From positions 62,001 through 126,000 of the forward strand of contig JBDVOJ010000032.1 of assembly GCA_039969155.1 (NCBI GenBank): a stretch of 64,000 nucleotides of DNA. The letters are read 5' to 3'. Positions 44,850 to 53,706 of the stretch are shown in pieces. The stretch is from GCA-002733465 sp039969155 (lineage in GTDB: Bacteria; Pseudomonadota; Gammaproteobacteria; Enterobacterales; Kangiellaceae). The position numbers were made by a program, and so were the translations under genes. The notes below the pieces were generated by a model. The model searched no databases, was not told the DNA's origin, and saw only the letters and a program-made list of their open reading frames with translations. How positions within the stretch are numbered: position 1 is the stretch's first letter; each line of letters opens with the position of its first letter.

Positions 44850-45419
44850 TTAAGAGTTTTTTACACCATCGATGTCTAAGCTATTGTGGTTAATGACGCC
44901 TTCTTTTTTGATCGCGTAATCTAAGGCCTGTGCGCTAGAGTCTTCTTTCGCCGAGGCTATTTCTACCACTTTGTTATCGTTTATAGCAGCGGACTCTTCA
45001 GCATCATTTAATTCCTCTTTATTGCGGTAATCGTGCGCGTTATAAAGATGGTCAGCATCAAAAACCTCATCTTGCTTACTGTTAGGAGGGGTTAACACTG
45101 GGCTTTCCTCAGTCACTCGTTGGCGCCCTTCATTGGTCTTAGGAAGACTTTGAAAGGTTTGAGTGGCACACAATTGTGTCGAGCTTTTGGCCATGTGGTC
45201 ATATAGTGATTGATAGCTGTCAGAGACATGGTTAAACAGCTCTGCGGTTTTTTCGAAATGACTATTAACCTTATTGTGAAATGCATCTAATTCAGCTGTT
45301 TTTTCTTTGAGCTCTTGTTCTAGTCGGTTTTTTTCGACTTCACTGGTTGAAGAGTTTCTACCAAAGAAAAAACCTGCAGCTGCGGCAACTATTATTCCGA
45401 CTGATAATAAAATTTCCAT
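44850..45419 (-). CDS. zapG: ZapG/YhcB (DUF1043) cell-envelope protein
   Basis: 189 residues: an N-terminal membrane helix (IIVAAAAGFFFGR), then a coiled coil with NSHFEKTAELFNHVSDSYQSLYDHM, the DUF1043 hallmark, and an acidic disordered tail longer than in E. coli YhcB (132 residues). It coordinates division and envelope growth in enterobacteria. It lies 100 bases upstream of degS, its usual neighbour. Confidence 0.88.
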   Translation of the reverse strand: MEILLSVGIIVAAAAGFFFGRNSSTSEVEKNRLEQELKEKTAELDAFHNKVNSHFEKTAELFNHVSDSYQSLYDHMAKSSTQLCATQTFQSLPKTNEGRQRVTEESPVLTPPNSKQDEVFDADHLYNAHDYRNKEELNDAEESAAINDNKVVEIASAKEDSSAQALDYAIKKEGVINHNSLDIDGVKNS

Positions 45420-45678
45420 CTTTCGTCCTTTTGCAGTACTGATATATTTACAATATTTCTTATACTAACTATATCGTATTTTCGCAATATTCGTCGATTA
45501 TTATTTAGTCAAAGAATGTAAAATACAGCAGTTTTTAGGTCTCAACGAGCAAAAATCTGATCAGACCAAAATTGAAGGATATCAATTGCCGCAAAATGAC
45601 ATGACTAGAAAGTATTTGAGTGGTAACCACACAGTTTTTAGAATCAAGTAATACTAATTGCCTATCCAACTGAAAAAT

Positions 45679-46893
45679 ATGAAATCTATCTCTCGCTCAA
45701 ATAAACTGCGTGGTATCTGTTACGATATTCGTGGACCGGTTCTTGAGGAGGCTAAACGCCTCGAAGATGAAGGGCATAAAATCCTTAAATTAAACATCGG
45801 TAATCCGGCACCTTTTGGGTTTGATGCGCCAGACGACATTCTTAAAGACGTCATCCATCATTTGCCGTCATCGCAAGGCTATTGTGATTCCAACGGGATC
45901 TATTCGGCTAGGGTGGCAGTTCATCAGTACTATCAAAACCAAGGCATTACAAATATTTCAGTAAACGACGTTTATATAGGCAACGGCGTGAGCGAATTGA
46001 TAATGATGTCGATGCAGGCTCTGCTGAATACCAATGATGAAGTACTAATTCCCAGCCCGGATTATCCGCTCTGGACTGCGGCGGTTAAGCTATCTTCTGG
46101 CAAACCGGTACATTATATATGTGATGAAGGGGCAGGTTGGTTGCCAGATATACAAGATATTCAATCAAAAATTACTCCCAATACTCGAGCGATTGTCATA
46201 ATAAACCCCAACAATCCTACGGGGGCGGTCTATCCAACAGAAACACTAGAAGCAATAATTAAGCTTGCTCAAGAGAATGACCTAGTTATTTATAGTGACG
46301 AGATCTACGACAAAATACTTTACGATGATGCCGTGCATATCCCAATAGCGTCTTTATGTGATGATGTACTTTGTGTGACTTTTAGCGGATTATCCAAAAA
46401 CTATCGGGTAGCAGGATTTAGAGTTGGTTGGATGCTTCTTTCCGGAAAATTGCATTCGGCTCAAGATTATATTCAGGGCTTGAATATGCTGTCCTCAATG
46501 CGCCTCTGCTCCAATGTGCCAATGCAGCACGCGGTGCAGACAGCATTGGGGGGCTATCAAAGCATTAACGAATTAATTAAAGAAGACGGTCGGCTGGCAA
46601 AACAGATGAATACCAGTTATCAACTGATTAAACAGATCCCAGGAGTATCTTGCGTTAAGCCAAAAGGAGCTCTCTATCTTTTCCCCAAATTAGATATTCA
46701 ACGGTTTAATATTAAGAGTGATGAAAAACTGGTGCTGGATTTTCTAACAAGTAAAAAAGTATTGCTTGTTCACGGCGGAGGATTTAACTGGGCACAACCT
46801 GATCATTTTAGGTTGGTCTTTTTACCACATCATGAACGGCTTCGACAGGCTATTAATGCGTTAGCTGACTTCTTGGCAGATTATTCGCAATAA
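45679..46893 (+). CDS. alaA: Glutamate-pyruvate aminotransferase AlaA
   Basis: 404 residues from the ATG at 45679, which aligns position by position with the E. coli AlaA start; an in-frame TTG at 45658 would add seven residues. Class I PLP aminotransferase: LKLNIGNPAPFGFDAPDDIL, IIINPNNPTGAVY with the NPTG motif, YSDEIYDKILYDD and the PLP lysine in SGLSKNYRVAGFRVGW. Makes alanine from pyruvate and glutamate. Confidence 0.95.
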   Translation: MKSISRSNKLRGICYDIRGPVLEEAKRLEDEGHKILKLNIGNPAPFGFDAPDDILKDVIHHLPSSQGYCDSNGIYSARVAVHQYYQNQGITNISVNDVYIGNGVSELIMMSMQALLNTNDEVLIPSPDYPLWTAAVKLSSGKPVHYICDEGAGWLPDIQDIQSKITPNTRAIVIINPNNPTGAVYPTETLEAIIKLAQENDLVIYSDEIYDKILYDDAVHIPIASLCDDVLCVTFSGLSKNYRVAGFRVGWMLLSGKLHSAQDYIQGLNMLSSMRLCSNVPMQHAVQTALGGYQSINELIKEDGRLAKQMNTSYQLIKQIPGVSCVKPKGALYLFPKLDIQRFNIKSDEKLVLDFLTSKKVLLVHGGGFNWAQPDHFRLVFLPHHERLRQAINALADFLADYSQ

Positions 46894-46970
46894 TTTAATC
46901 ATGCGTAATTTTTAATCTTTCCTTAGACAAGGTAATATATTGGTGACTATTACCTATTATCGAGGCGGCA

Positions 46971-47621
46971 ATGATGAAATTACAATCCAAGTGGTTTTTG
47001 ATGATTCTATTTGTTGGAGTTATCCATTCAACAAAAGCAAATGAAAAATTTAGTGTACAAATTACAGCTGATATTGCCAAAGTAACAGTAAAGCACCAAG
47101 GTAAAGATGTTGTTATACAGCGCAATCAAAATAGCAAAAACACCATTCACCCTGATTATGCTCTGACATCGCGAGAGTGTCCTCCATTTTGTATTCGACC
47201 AATGAAGCTGGCTGAAGGTGTTGAAACAATCGCTGAATTGGAAGTGCTCGAATATCTGAAGAAACTATCGGCGGGAGATAGCTCTATTCTCGTGATTGAT
47301 TCTCGTACACCTAGCTGGGTTAAGAAAGGAACAATACCAGGTTCAATCAATATTCCATGGACCGAGTTGTCTTTATCCGCGGGGGGAAATTCTTTAACAA
47401 TCGTAGATATATTAACTGAGAAGTTTGGCGTTAAAAACCAAGACGATCTCTTTGACTATAGCAATGCTAAGACTTTAGTGATGTTTTGTAATGGTATGTG
47501 GTGTGGTCAATCGCCTAAAAATATAATGACACTATTAAAACTTGGTTATCCAGCGGAAAAAATAAAATGGTATCGAGGCGGTATGCAAGATTGGCATATA
47601 TTGGGGCTAACGACCATCTAG
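46971..47621 (+). CDS. Exported rhodanese-domain protein
   Basis: 216 residues. A signal peptide (FLMILFVGVIHSTKAN) is followed by a strand-rich N-terminal region ending SRECPPFCIRPM, then a rhodanese domain (LVIDSRTPSWVKKGTIPGSINIPW) with the active-site loop CNGMWCGQSPKN. The CPPFC motif before a rhodanese is seen in periplasmic proteins linked to alcohol/PQQ metabolism, though no such genes are near. Two ATG codons (46971, 46974) follow GAGG. Likely a periplasmic sulfurtransferase or thiol carrier. Confidence 0.8.
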   Translation: MMKLQSKWFLMILFVGVIHSTKANEKFSVQITADIAKVTVKHQGKDVVIQRNQNSKNTIHPDYALTSRECPPFCIRPMKLAEGVETIAELEVLEYLKKLSAGDSSILVIDSRTPSWVKKGTIPGSINIPWTELSLSAGGNSLTIVDILTEKFGVKNQDDLFDYSNAKTLVMFCNGMWCGQSPKNIMTLLKLGYPAEKIKWYRGGMQDWHILGLTTI

Positions 47622-47816
47622 TAAAATTTGTCAGTTAGAACAATACTCAGACAAATTTCTTGTTAGTTGCAGGACGGGCTTTTTGGGGTAAGTCACATAA
47701 AGCCATGTCGTTGCCTAATTGGGATATGATGCGACTCTACTTTAGTATCAAAGATTAATGGTCATCAAGATTAGAAAATGCGAAAATAGGATTTTCCTGT
47801 AGCCGCCCATTCACAG

Positions 47817-48458
47817 ATGCGTATTAACTCCGAAAAACTAATCATTCCAGGTGCTGTCGGACAACTCGAAGCCTTGTTAGATCAATCTGAACAGCCACAA
47901 AAGAACTATCTAGCGATTTGCTGTCATCCACACCCGCAACACGCTGGCACCATGACTAATAAAGTTATTCACACAGCCTCACGTGCATTAGCTGGCATTG
48001 GAATTAGTAGTGTTCGATTTAATTTTCGAGGTGTCGGTGCAAGTGAGGGAAATTACGCTAATGGGATCGGCGAGCAAGCGGACTTGGTTGCCGTGGTAAA
48101 TTGGGCTCGACAAAAGTTCCCGGAGCAACATTTGGTTCTAGTGGGATTTTCTTTCGGCGCTTATATTACAGCCCTCCAAGCTAACTCTTTAAAACCGGAT
48201 GTCCTAATTAGTATCGCTCCACCTGTAGGTAGAATCGACTTCACTGGATTTCAACGCCCCAGCTGTCCTTGGTTAATCATTCAAGGAGAGCAAGATGAGC
48301 TGGTAGAGGCTCAAGCCGTGCTTGATTGGGCAGAGTCTTTTGAACAACCTCCCGAATTGGTTTCGATGCCCGATACTAGTCATTTTTTTCACGGCAAATT
48401 AGTCACCCTTAGAGAATCCATTGAAGAATATTGTGTTAGGCAACTTGAGTTAAAATGA
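47817..48458 (+). CDS. Alpha/beta hydrolase, COG2945 type
   Basis: 213 residues. HPHPQHAGTMTNKV is the signature of the COG2945 dienelactone-hydrolase-like group; the nucleophile is Ser112 in GFSFGAY. An acidic residue in QGEQDELV and His in SHFFHG complete the triad. The substrate is unknown. It lies 65 bases upstream of zapE on the same strand. Confidence 0.87.
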   Translation: MRINSEKLIIPGAVGQLEALLDQSEQPQKNYLAICCHPHPQHAGTMTNKVIHTASRALAGIGISSVRFNFRGVGASEGNYANGIGEQADLVAVVNWARQKFPEQHLVLVGFSFGAYITALQANSLKPDVLISIAPPVGRIDFTGFQRPSCPWLIIQGEQDELVEAQAVLDWAESFEQPPELVSMPDTSHFFHGKLVTLRESIEEYCVRQLELK

Positions 48459-48523
48459 TCTGGGATAACCAATATCAACGTAGTCAATGTATTCAAGGCT
48501 CGCCTTATTTGGACCGCAACTGA

Positions 48524-49633
48524 ATGAATCAACAATCTAACAATACCTTGCTAGCGAAATATCAGTCCGACTTGGCAACGGGCGAATACTCGGAAGACCC
48601 ACAACAGCTTAAAGCAATTGATCTATTGGATGAGCTTAGCCAACGACTTATCAAGGATATTTCCCATCAAACAGTTGTAACAAAGCTTGCGTCACTATTT
48701 TTTAAAAAGAAGGAACCTGTCAAAGGCATCTACTTTTGGGGTGGTGTCGGGCGTGGGAAAACCTATTTGATGGATATGTTTTTTGATCTGTTGCCAACGG
48801 ATAAGAAAATGCGGCTGCATTTTCATCGGTTTATGCATCAAACCCATGAACAGTTAAATGAGTTTAAGGGGAAACAGGACCCATTATTTTTAATTGCCGA
48901 TGAAATTGCTGAGCAGACCAGAATAATCTGTTTCGATGAGTTTTTTGTAAAAGATATTACTGATGCAATGATATTAGGTGGTTTGTTTGAAGCACTTTTT
49001 GAGAGAGGTGTCAGTTTGGTTGCCACTTCAAATATCCCCCCCGAAAGACTCTATTGGAATGGCTTACAGAGGGAAAGATTTATACCGGCAATTGAGCTAA
49101 TCCAAAAGTACTGTGAAGTGGTCAACCTCGACAGTGGTATCGATTACCGTTTACGTACGCTGGAGCAAGCCGACATTTTTCATACGCCTCACGATCAAGC
49201 TGCCATTGATAACTTAGAACATAGTTTTACCCATCTAGCCACAGAAGAAATGACCCGTGGATGCACCATTGAAATTGAACACCGACCGGTCAAAACGGTT
49301 AGATGCGCAGAAGGAGTGGTTTGGTTTGAGTTTGCTGATATCTGTGAGACCGCAAGAAGCCAAACTGACTATATTGAAATCTCAAGATGCTACCAAACCG
49401 TTATAGTGAGCGAGATTCCACAAATGGATAGTAAAGATGACGCCGCTGCTCGCAGGTTTATTAGCTTAGTGGACGAGTTTTACGAAAGGCATGTTAACTT
49501 AATGATAACAGCGGAAGTCGAATTGGAAGAGCTCTATATAGGAGAGCGACTAGCATTTGAGTTCAAACGTACTTTGAGTCGATTACTGGAAATGCAATCT
49601 CACGATTATTTAGCTCTGGAGCATTTAGCCTAA
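48524..49633 (+). CDS. zapE: Division ATPase ZapE (AFG1 family)
   Basis: 369 residues. Walker A FWGGVGRGKTYLMD (73-80), LHFHRFMHQTHEQL, Walker B RIICFDEFFVKDITDAM and sensor motif VATSNIPPERLY define the AFG1 family. ZapE interacts with FtsZ during division under low-oxygen or stress conditions in E. coli. Usually located upstream of rplM, as here (with an HU gene in between). Confidence 0.95.
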   Translation: MNQQSNNTLLAKYQSDLATGEYSEDPQQLKAIDLLDELSQRLIKDISHQTVVTKLASLFFKKKEPVKGIYFWGGVGRGKTYLMDMFFDLLPTDKKMRLHFHRFMHQTHEQLNEFKGKQDPLFLIADEIAEQTRIICFDEFFVKDITDAMILGGLFEALFERGVSLVATSNIPPERLYWNGLQRERFIPAIELIQKYCEVVNLDSGIDYRLRTLEQADIFHTPHDQAAIDNLEHSFTHLATEEMTRGCTIEIEHRPVKTVRCAEGVVWFEFADICETARSQTDYIEISRCYQTVIVSEIPQMDSKDDAAARRFISLVDEFYERHVNLMITAEVELEELYIGERLAFEFKRTLSRLLEMQSHDYLALEHLA

Positions 49634-49739
49634 TAGCTTTGTCGGTCTATTCTAATAGCCCTTAATAGAATGCTAAGTGGGTTGTTTATTATGTGGCGTT
49701 ATTTTGCTGGGGTTGTTTGAAGTGCTGGTTTGAAAGGTT

Positions 49740-49769
49740 AACCAAGCAGCTCAGCTTCGCTGCTTGGTT
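49740..49769. terminator. Hairpin between convergent zapE and HU genes
   Basis: AACCAAGCAGC (49740-49750) pairs perfectly with GCTGCTTGGTT (49759-49769) across an 8-nt loop. Short T tracts on both strands make it a plausible bidirectional terminator. Confidence 0.75.
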
Positions 49770-49788
49770 TGTCAAAGAGTCTATAAAA

Positions 49789-50124
49789 CTACTTAGCCAT
49801 ATCCTTCAACTTCTTTAAAGGACGTACTTTAACTTGAGTAGAAGCTGGTTTAGCTTTGAACATAGTTTCTTCACCAGTGAAAGGGTTGATACCTTTTCTA
49901 GCTTTTGTTGCTTTTTTCTTAACAGTGGTTATTTTAAGCATTCCAGGTAATACAAACTCACCACACGCACGCTTCTTAATATGACGCTCAATCACGTCAC
50001 CTAGCTCATCAATTACAGCAGAAACCTGCTTTTTAGTGAGTTCAGTGGACTCAGCAATTTCAGTGATGATTTGAGTTTTAGTGTATCGATCTTTAACTAA
50101 TTTTGGTTTCTTTGCAGTAGCCAT
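49789..50124 (-). CDS. HU-family DNA-binding protein
   Basis: 111 residues, longer than HU (90) because of a basic N-terminal tail (MATAKKPKLVKD). The HU/IHF fold is seen in YTKTQIITEIAESTELTKKQ, the basic DNA-binding arm in KKKATKARKGINPFTGEETM, and the end in KVRPLKKLKDMAK. A second, divergent type of HU-like protein often found besides HupA/B in gammaproteobacteria. Probably nucleoid-associated and well expressed. Confidence 0.9.
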   Translation of the reverse strand: MATAKKPKLVKDRYTKTQIITEIAESTELTKKQVSAVIDELGDVIERHIKKRACGEFVLPGMLKITTVKKKATKARKGINPFTGEETMFKAKPASTQVKVRPLKKLKDMAK

Positions 50125-50339
50125 TATTTTTCCTATGCATGGATGGTTTTAAGATAATCTTCTATAGAGTAACGTATAAGCCTTGAACTTGTCGTTACCA
50201 ATCCGCTTTTTACCCCAGTTTTACCGCTAAATAAAGCAAATATTTCGATTTATGGGAATATTTTGAAAATCCAAAGATTTTCATACAATTATTTTAATAA
50301 TTTGATGCTTTTTCGATCAAAATAGCGCACAATGCCGCG

Positions 50340-50364
50340 CGATTTGAAATTCCCGTTCAAATCG
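50340..50364. other. Hairpin CGATTTGAA/TTCAAATCG
   Basis: A perfect 9-bp stem with a 7-nt loop (ATTCCCG), about 105 bases upstream of the rplM promoter. It may be an operator or part of a longer rplM leader if a more distant promoter is used. Confidence 0.35.
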
Positions 50365-50468
50365 CCAAAAACGGATGGTTTCTGAGAAAAGAAACGCTGC
50401 TCCCACCAGCGCCAATTCAGCGAAAACGCCAGATTTAAATAAAAATGATTAAAATTCATGAAAATGGG

Positions 50469-50497
50469 TTGTGAATAGTCAGACATTTCTGTAAAAT
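50469..50497 (+). promoter_or_regulatory. Sigma-70 promoter of rplM-rpsI
   Basis: -35 TTGTGA (50469-50474), 17-bp spacer, -10 TAAAAT (50492-50497), then a GC-rich TCGCGC discriminator typical of stringently controlled ribosomal promoters. Start near 50504, giving a 5' leader of about 60 bases. Confidence 0.65.
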
Positions 50498-50562
50498 TCG
50501 CGCTCTTTTTTGAATGCAAGAAAGAATTAACAGGCAAAATCAAGCCCACATTGGAGCTAAGA

Positions 50563-50991
50563 ATGAGAACTTTTAGTGCAAAACCAGAGTCAGTGCAACG
50601 CGAATGGTTCGTTGTAGACGCAGAAGGTAAAACACTTGGCCGTTTGGCAACTGAAATTGCGCGTCGACTACGTGGCAAGCATAAAGCAGAATACACTCCT
50701 CACGTTGATACTGGCGATTATATCGTTGTAGTAAATGCTGAGAAGATTGCCGTAACAGGTAATAAAGAAGCAGACAAAATGTACTACCGACATACTGAAT
50801 TCCCAGGTGGAATTAAGGGTATGGCTTTAGGTAAGCTTCGAGATAGAGCACCAGAGCGCATTTTACAATTGGCAGTTAAAGGTATGGTTCCAAGTAATCC
50901 ACTTGGTCGTGCTTGCCTACGTAAACTGAAGATTTTTGTTGGACCTGAGCATACGCATCAAGCCCAACAACCAAAAGAATTAAACATATAG
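50563..50991 (+). CDS. rplM: 50S ribosomal protein L13
   Basis: 142 residues from the ATG at 50563 with GGAG seven bases upstream, the same length as E. coli L13. Family text such as GKTLGRLATEIARRLRGKHK and YTPHVDTGDYIVVVNAEK is unmistakable. First gene of the rplM-rpsI operon. Confidence 0.98.
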   Translation: MRTFSAKPESVQREWFVVDAEGKTLGRLATEIARRLRGKHKAEYTPHVDTGDYIVVVNAEKIAVTGNKEADKMYYRHTEFPGGIKGMALGKLRDRAPERILQLAVKGMVPSNPLGRACLRKLKIFVGPEHTHQAQQPKELNI

Positions 50992-51003
50992 TTGGTGAAT
51001 AGA

Positions 51004-51396
51004 ATGGCTGATACACAATATTACGGAACAGGTCGTCGTAAGAGCTCTACTGCTAGAGTTTTCTTGCGTCCAGGTAACGGTACTATCACTGTTAACCAAC
51101 AACCTCTAGACGAGTACTTCGGTCGTGAAACTTCAAGAATGGTTGTTCGCCAACCTCTTGAGTTGACTGAAAACAACGAAAAATTCGACGCATACGTTAC
51201 TGTTCGTGGTGGCGGTGATACTGGTCAAGCGGGTGCTATCCGTTTGGGTATTACAAGAGCATTGATGGAATTTGACAATGAATTACGTCCTTCACTTCGC
51301 GCGGCTGGTTACGTTACTCGTGACGCTCGTGCAGTAGAACGTAAGAAAGTTGGTCTTCATAAAGCTCGTAAGAAGCCACAGTTCTCTAAGCGTTAA
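51004..51396 (+). CDS. rpsI: 30S ribosomal protein S9
   Basis: 130 residues from the ATG at 51004 (MADTQYYGTGRRKSSTARVF), matching the family start; it lies 12 bases after rplM. The C-terminal tail ends KKPQFSKR, which reaches the ribosomal P site. A terminator follows. Confidence 0.98.
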   Translation: MADTQYYGTGRRKSSTARVFLRPGNGTITVNQQPLDEYFGRETSRMVVRQPLELTENNEKFDAYVTVRGGGDTGQAGAIRLGITRALMEFDNELRPSLRAAGYVTRDARAVERKKVGLHKARKKPQFSKR

Positions 51397-51445
51397 TTTG
51401 TTTTTCCAGAATGCGAATTCTGGGATACAAAAATCAAAGCAATTC

Positions 51446-51481
51446 AAAAACCATTGGTTCGCAAGAATCAATGGTTTTTTT
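51446..51481 (+). terminator. rpsI terminator
   Basis: AAAAACCATTG (51446-51456) pairs with CAATGG plus a T run (51469-51481); the stem extends inward through GTTC/GAAT with one G-U pair around a GCAA tetraloop. A strong intrinsic terminator. Confidence 0.92.
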
Positions 51482-51570
51482 GTTTGTCGGCCGGCTACCT
51501 CTAAATCATAGACGAGTTTGGCAGCTGAAAGTTATTACACGCCAATAGTTTGAACTTTTCGTTTGGAGAC

Positions 51571-51714
51571 TTACTTCTTGTGCTTGGCAGCATCTTCCTT
51601 CATGTTCTTGAAGAACATTCTAGCAAAGAACACCCCCATACCAATCATAAACACCAAAACAACCAAACTAAGTTGTCCTTCTGCACTGCCTAGCAGCTCA
51701 CTTAACAAAGTCAT
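51571..51714 (-). CDS. DUF3149 membrane microprotein
   Basis: 47 residues on the minus strand, start ATG at 51714 with GGAG seven bases upstream. Reads MTLLSELLGSAEGQLSLVVL then VFMIGMGVFFARMFFKNM and a charged tail EDAAKHKK. The length, the GMxVFF helix and the Lys-rich tail match the DUF3149 family of single-helix proteins. No function is known to me. Confidence 0.82.
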   Translation of the reverse strand: MTLLSELLGSAEGQLSLVVLVFMIGMGVFFARMFFKNMKEDAAKHKK

Positions 51715-51885
51715 GTTATATCTCCGACCAATGAATAGGGTTTGATTTTAGCTGTGTCGGCAAGAATAGGGATTGACCTAAATCAATCATTGTAAAAAAT
51801 AGGCTTAACGCTGTTAGAATAGAAGTATTAACCTTAAATTATCTTTACCGGTAAGATGACTAAATCGATTAAATAAGTGGCTTTT

Positions 51886-52755
51886 ATGAATCAAACAAAT
51901 CTCGTTACCTACTGCCAAAATTGTGAATCCGAATTAGCTGGTTTGTTTTGCTCCAATTGCGGGCAATCAGTAAAAAGTCGACGAGGCCCTATTTGGACCG
52001 TATCGGGGGAATTTCTTCAAGATACCCTTGCACTGGATTCCAAAACGTTCCAAAGTTTAACGACGCTGTTATTTAAACCTGGCGCATTAACCAAAGCATT
52101 TCTGGACGGTAAGCGCCACTCTGTGTTGCCGCCGGTAAGGCTCTACCTAGCAATTAGTCTACTTTTCTTCTTTGTATTCCAAATACCGACACCCGATGTT
52201 GAAGAAAGCAATGTTTATATCGGGAATATCCTGTTGGGACATGAAGAGCCAATAAAAGGCGCTCCCAATTTTCAAATCATGCATTTTGGTGAAGAAAACG
52301 CAGTAAATACTTGGTTTGAAGAAACCTACTCAGAGCAAATAGAAATTCTAAAGACCAAAGACGCTCAACTATCGGTAGAGAAAATATTTAATAGTTTAGA
52401 AGAAGTGATGCCAACAATGCTGATTTTCTTTCTTCCTCTATTTGCGTTGGTAATGAAACTTCTTTATATCTTTAAACGAGTTCTTTATTTCGACCATTTA
52501 ATTTTTTCACTACACTTTCAAACTTGGTTGATGGGAGCTGTATTAATTATTTATGGACTAGCTCAATACCATGGAGCATGGTCGGCGCTTAGCGCCTTAG
52601 TTCCAATCTATTTGGCAAAAGCGCAAAAAGTGACTTACCAACAAACTTATTGGCTTGTGATCCCTAAGACCTTGATGATTCTAGTTATTTATTTAACGCT
52701 AATGACCATCGCTGGAATGATGTCGTTTATGTCGGCAATTGCATTATTAGAATAA
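51886..52755 (+). CDS. DUF3667-like zinc-ribbon membrane protein
   Basis: 289 residues from the ATG at 51886 (an in-frame GTG at 51877 is possible; neither has a strong ribosome site). The N-terminal zinc ribbon CQNCESELAGLFCSNCGQ is followed by TLLFKPGALTKAFLDGKRHSVLPPVRLYL, as in DUF3667 proteins, then about four hydrophobic helices. A soluble insertion lies between the first and second helix. The role is unknown. Confidence 0.82.
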   Translation: MNQTNLVTYCQNCESELAGLFCSNCGQSVKSRRGPIWTVSGEFLQDTLALDSKTFQSLTTLLFKPGALTKAFLDGKRHSVLPPVRLYLAISLLFFFVFQIPTPDVEESNVYIGNILLGHEEPIKGAPNFQIMHFGEENAVNTWFEETYSEQIEILKTKDAQLSVEKIFNSLEEVMPTMLIFFLPLFALVMKLLYIFKRVLYFDHLIFSLHFQTWLMGAVLIIYGLAQYHGAWSALSALVPIYLAKAQKVTYQQTYWLVIPKTLMILVIYLTLMTIAGMMSFMSAIALLE

Positions 52756-52782
52756 ACTCAATGGAATTGGCGGTAAGTGGGT

Positions 52783-53706
52783 TTAGTCCATGAGTTCGTC
52801 GAGCAATTTATTGGACTCGTCCAAAAGTTGGTCGGTATAACTAAGTTTCACAGGCGTAAAGTTTATTCTGTCGTGGGTTCGCAGTTGTCCTAATAGCGGA
52901 AGATCAGCAGCGATGACATTGGCGATTCGAGGATACCCGCCTATAGTTTGGCCGTCCACCGACGAAATAATGGGCAATCCAGACGGTGGAATTTGAATGC
53001 TACCTTGGGTTAATCCACTCGAAGTAATGTTAATAGAGTTGTTCTGATCTAAAGGCTCACCTTGCAAGCGGATCCCCATACGGTTGGCTTCTGATGACAC
53101 TTGGTAAGTTTGCGCGTAGAACGCAGAAATTTGCGATTCAGAAAATAAATCAGTTTCTAATGAACTGACACACCTAACCAGATAATTTCCTAAATACACT
53201 GGAGTCAGTTTTTTGGGAAGTTGTTTTGCTGGCAAATGATATCCACCGCTAATGCTTAAGGATTGGCCATCGACAAATGCGCCGTTAATACTTCCTATAT
53301 TTGCCGTTAGGTGAGTTGAATAACTATCCAAAAGAGGGGGTATTTCAAGCTGGCCGGTGAAACTAATATAAGCCCTCACTCCTTGCTTACATTGTTTGAA
53401 TTCGAGAGAGTCACCACGATTTAAATTAATCACTTGGTTGCATTGAGTTTTATTGCCGTTGTGACTTAAATCGAAGTCAGCTCCACAAATGGCGAGAGCA
53501 ATATCGTTTTCTGCACGAATAACCGGTCCAAGCAAAGTGACTTCAATGACAGGAGAATTTAACGGTTTGTTCATCAAATAATTAGCCAGCGTCATTGAGC
53601 GATAATCCATCGCGCCGCTGGCAGAAAGCCCTAAATGCATTTGTCCCACTCGGCCCCAATCTTGGAGGCTGGATTGAAGACCTGCTTTTATAAAAGTGAG
53701 GCTCAT
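52783..53706 (-). CDS. pxpC: 5-oxoprolinase subunit PxpC
   Basis: 307 residues of the biotin-dependent carboxyltransferase-like/KipA family: KAGLQSSLQDWGRVGQMHLGLSASGAMDY, PVIEVTLLGP, MGIRLQGEPL and QIPPSGLPIISSVDGQTIGGYP. With PxpA and PxpB it hydrolyses 5-oxoproline (pyroglutamate) to glutamate using ATP. Its start overlaps pxpB by four bases; last gene of the operon. Confidence 0.93.
   Translation of the reverse strand: MSLTFIKAGLQSSLQDWGRVGQMHLGLSASGAMDYRSMTLANYLMNKPLNSPVIEVTLLGPVIRAENDIALAICGADFDLSHNGNKTQCNQVINLNRGDSLEFKQCKQGVRAYISFTGQLEIPPLLDSYSTHLTANIGSINGAFVDGQSLSISGGYHLPAKQLPKKLTPVYLGNYLVRCVSSLETDLFSESQISAFYAQTYQVSSEANRMGIRLQGEPLDQNNSINITSSGLTQGSIQIPPSGLPIISSVDGQTIGGYPRIANVIAADLPLLGQLRTHDRINFTPVKLSYTDQLLDESNKLLDELMD

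Larger units (their letters stand above)
50125..50562. other. Divergent control region HU/rplM, with long rplM leader features
   Basis: 438 bases. It holds a promoter for rplM (50469-50497) and, further upstream, a hairpin at 50340-50364, both listed. The HU promoter must lie near 50160-50230 on the minus strand; TTGGTA/TATACG at 17-bp spacing is a weak candidate. Confidence 0.5.
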
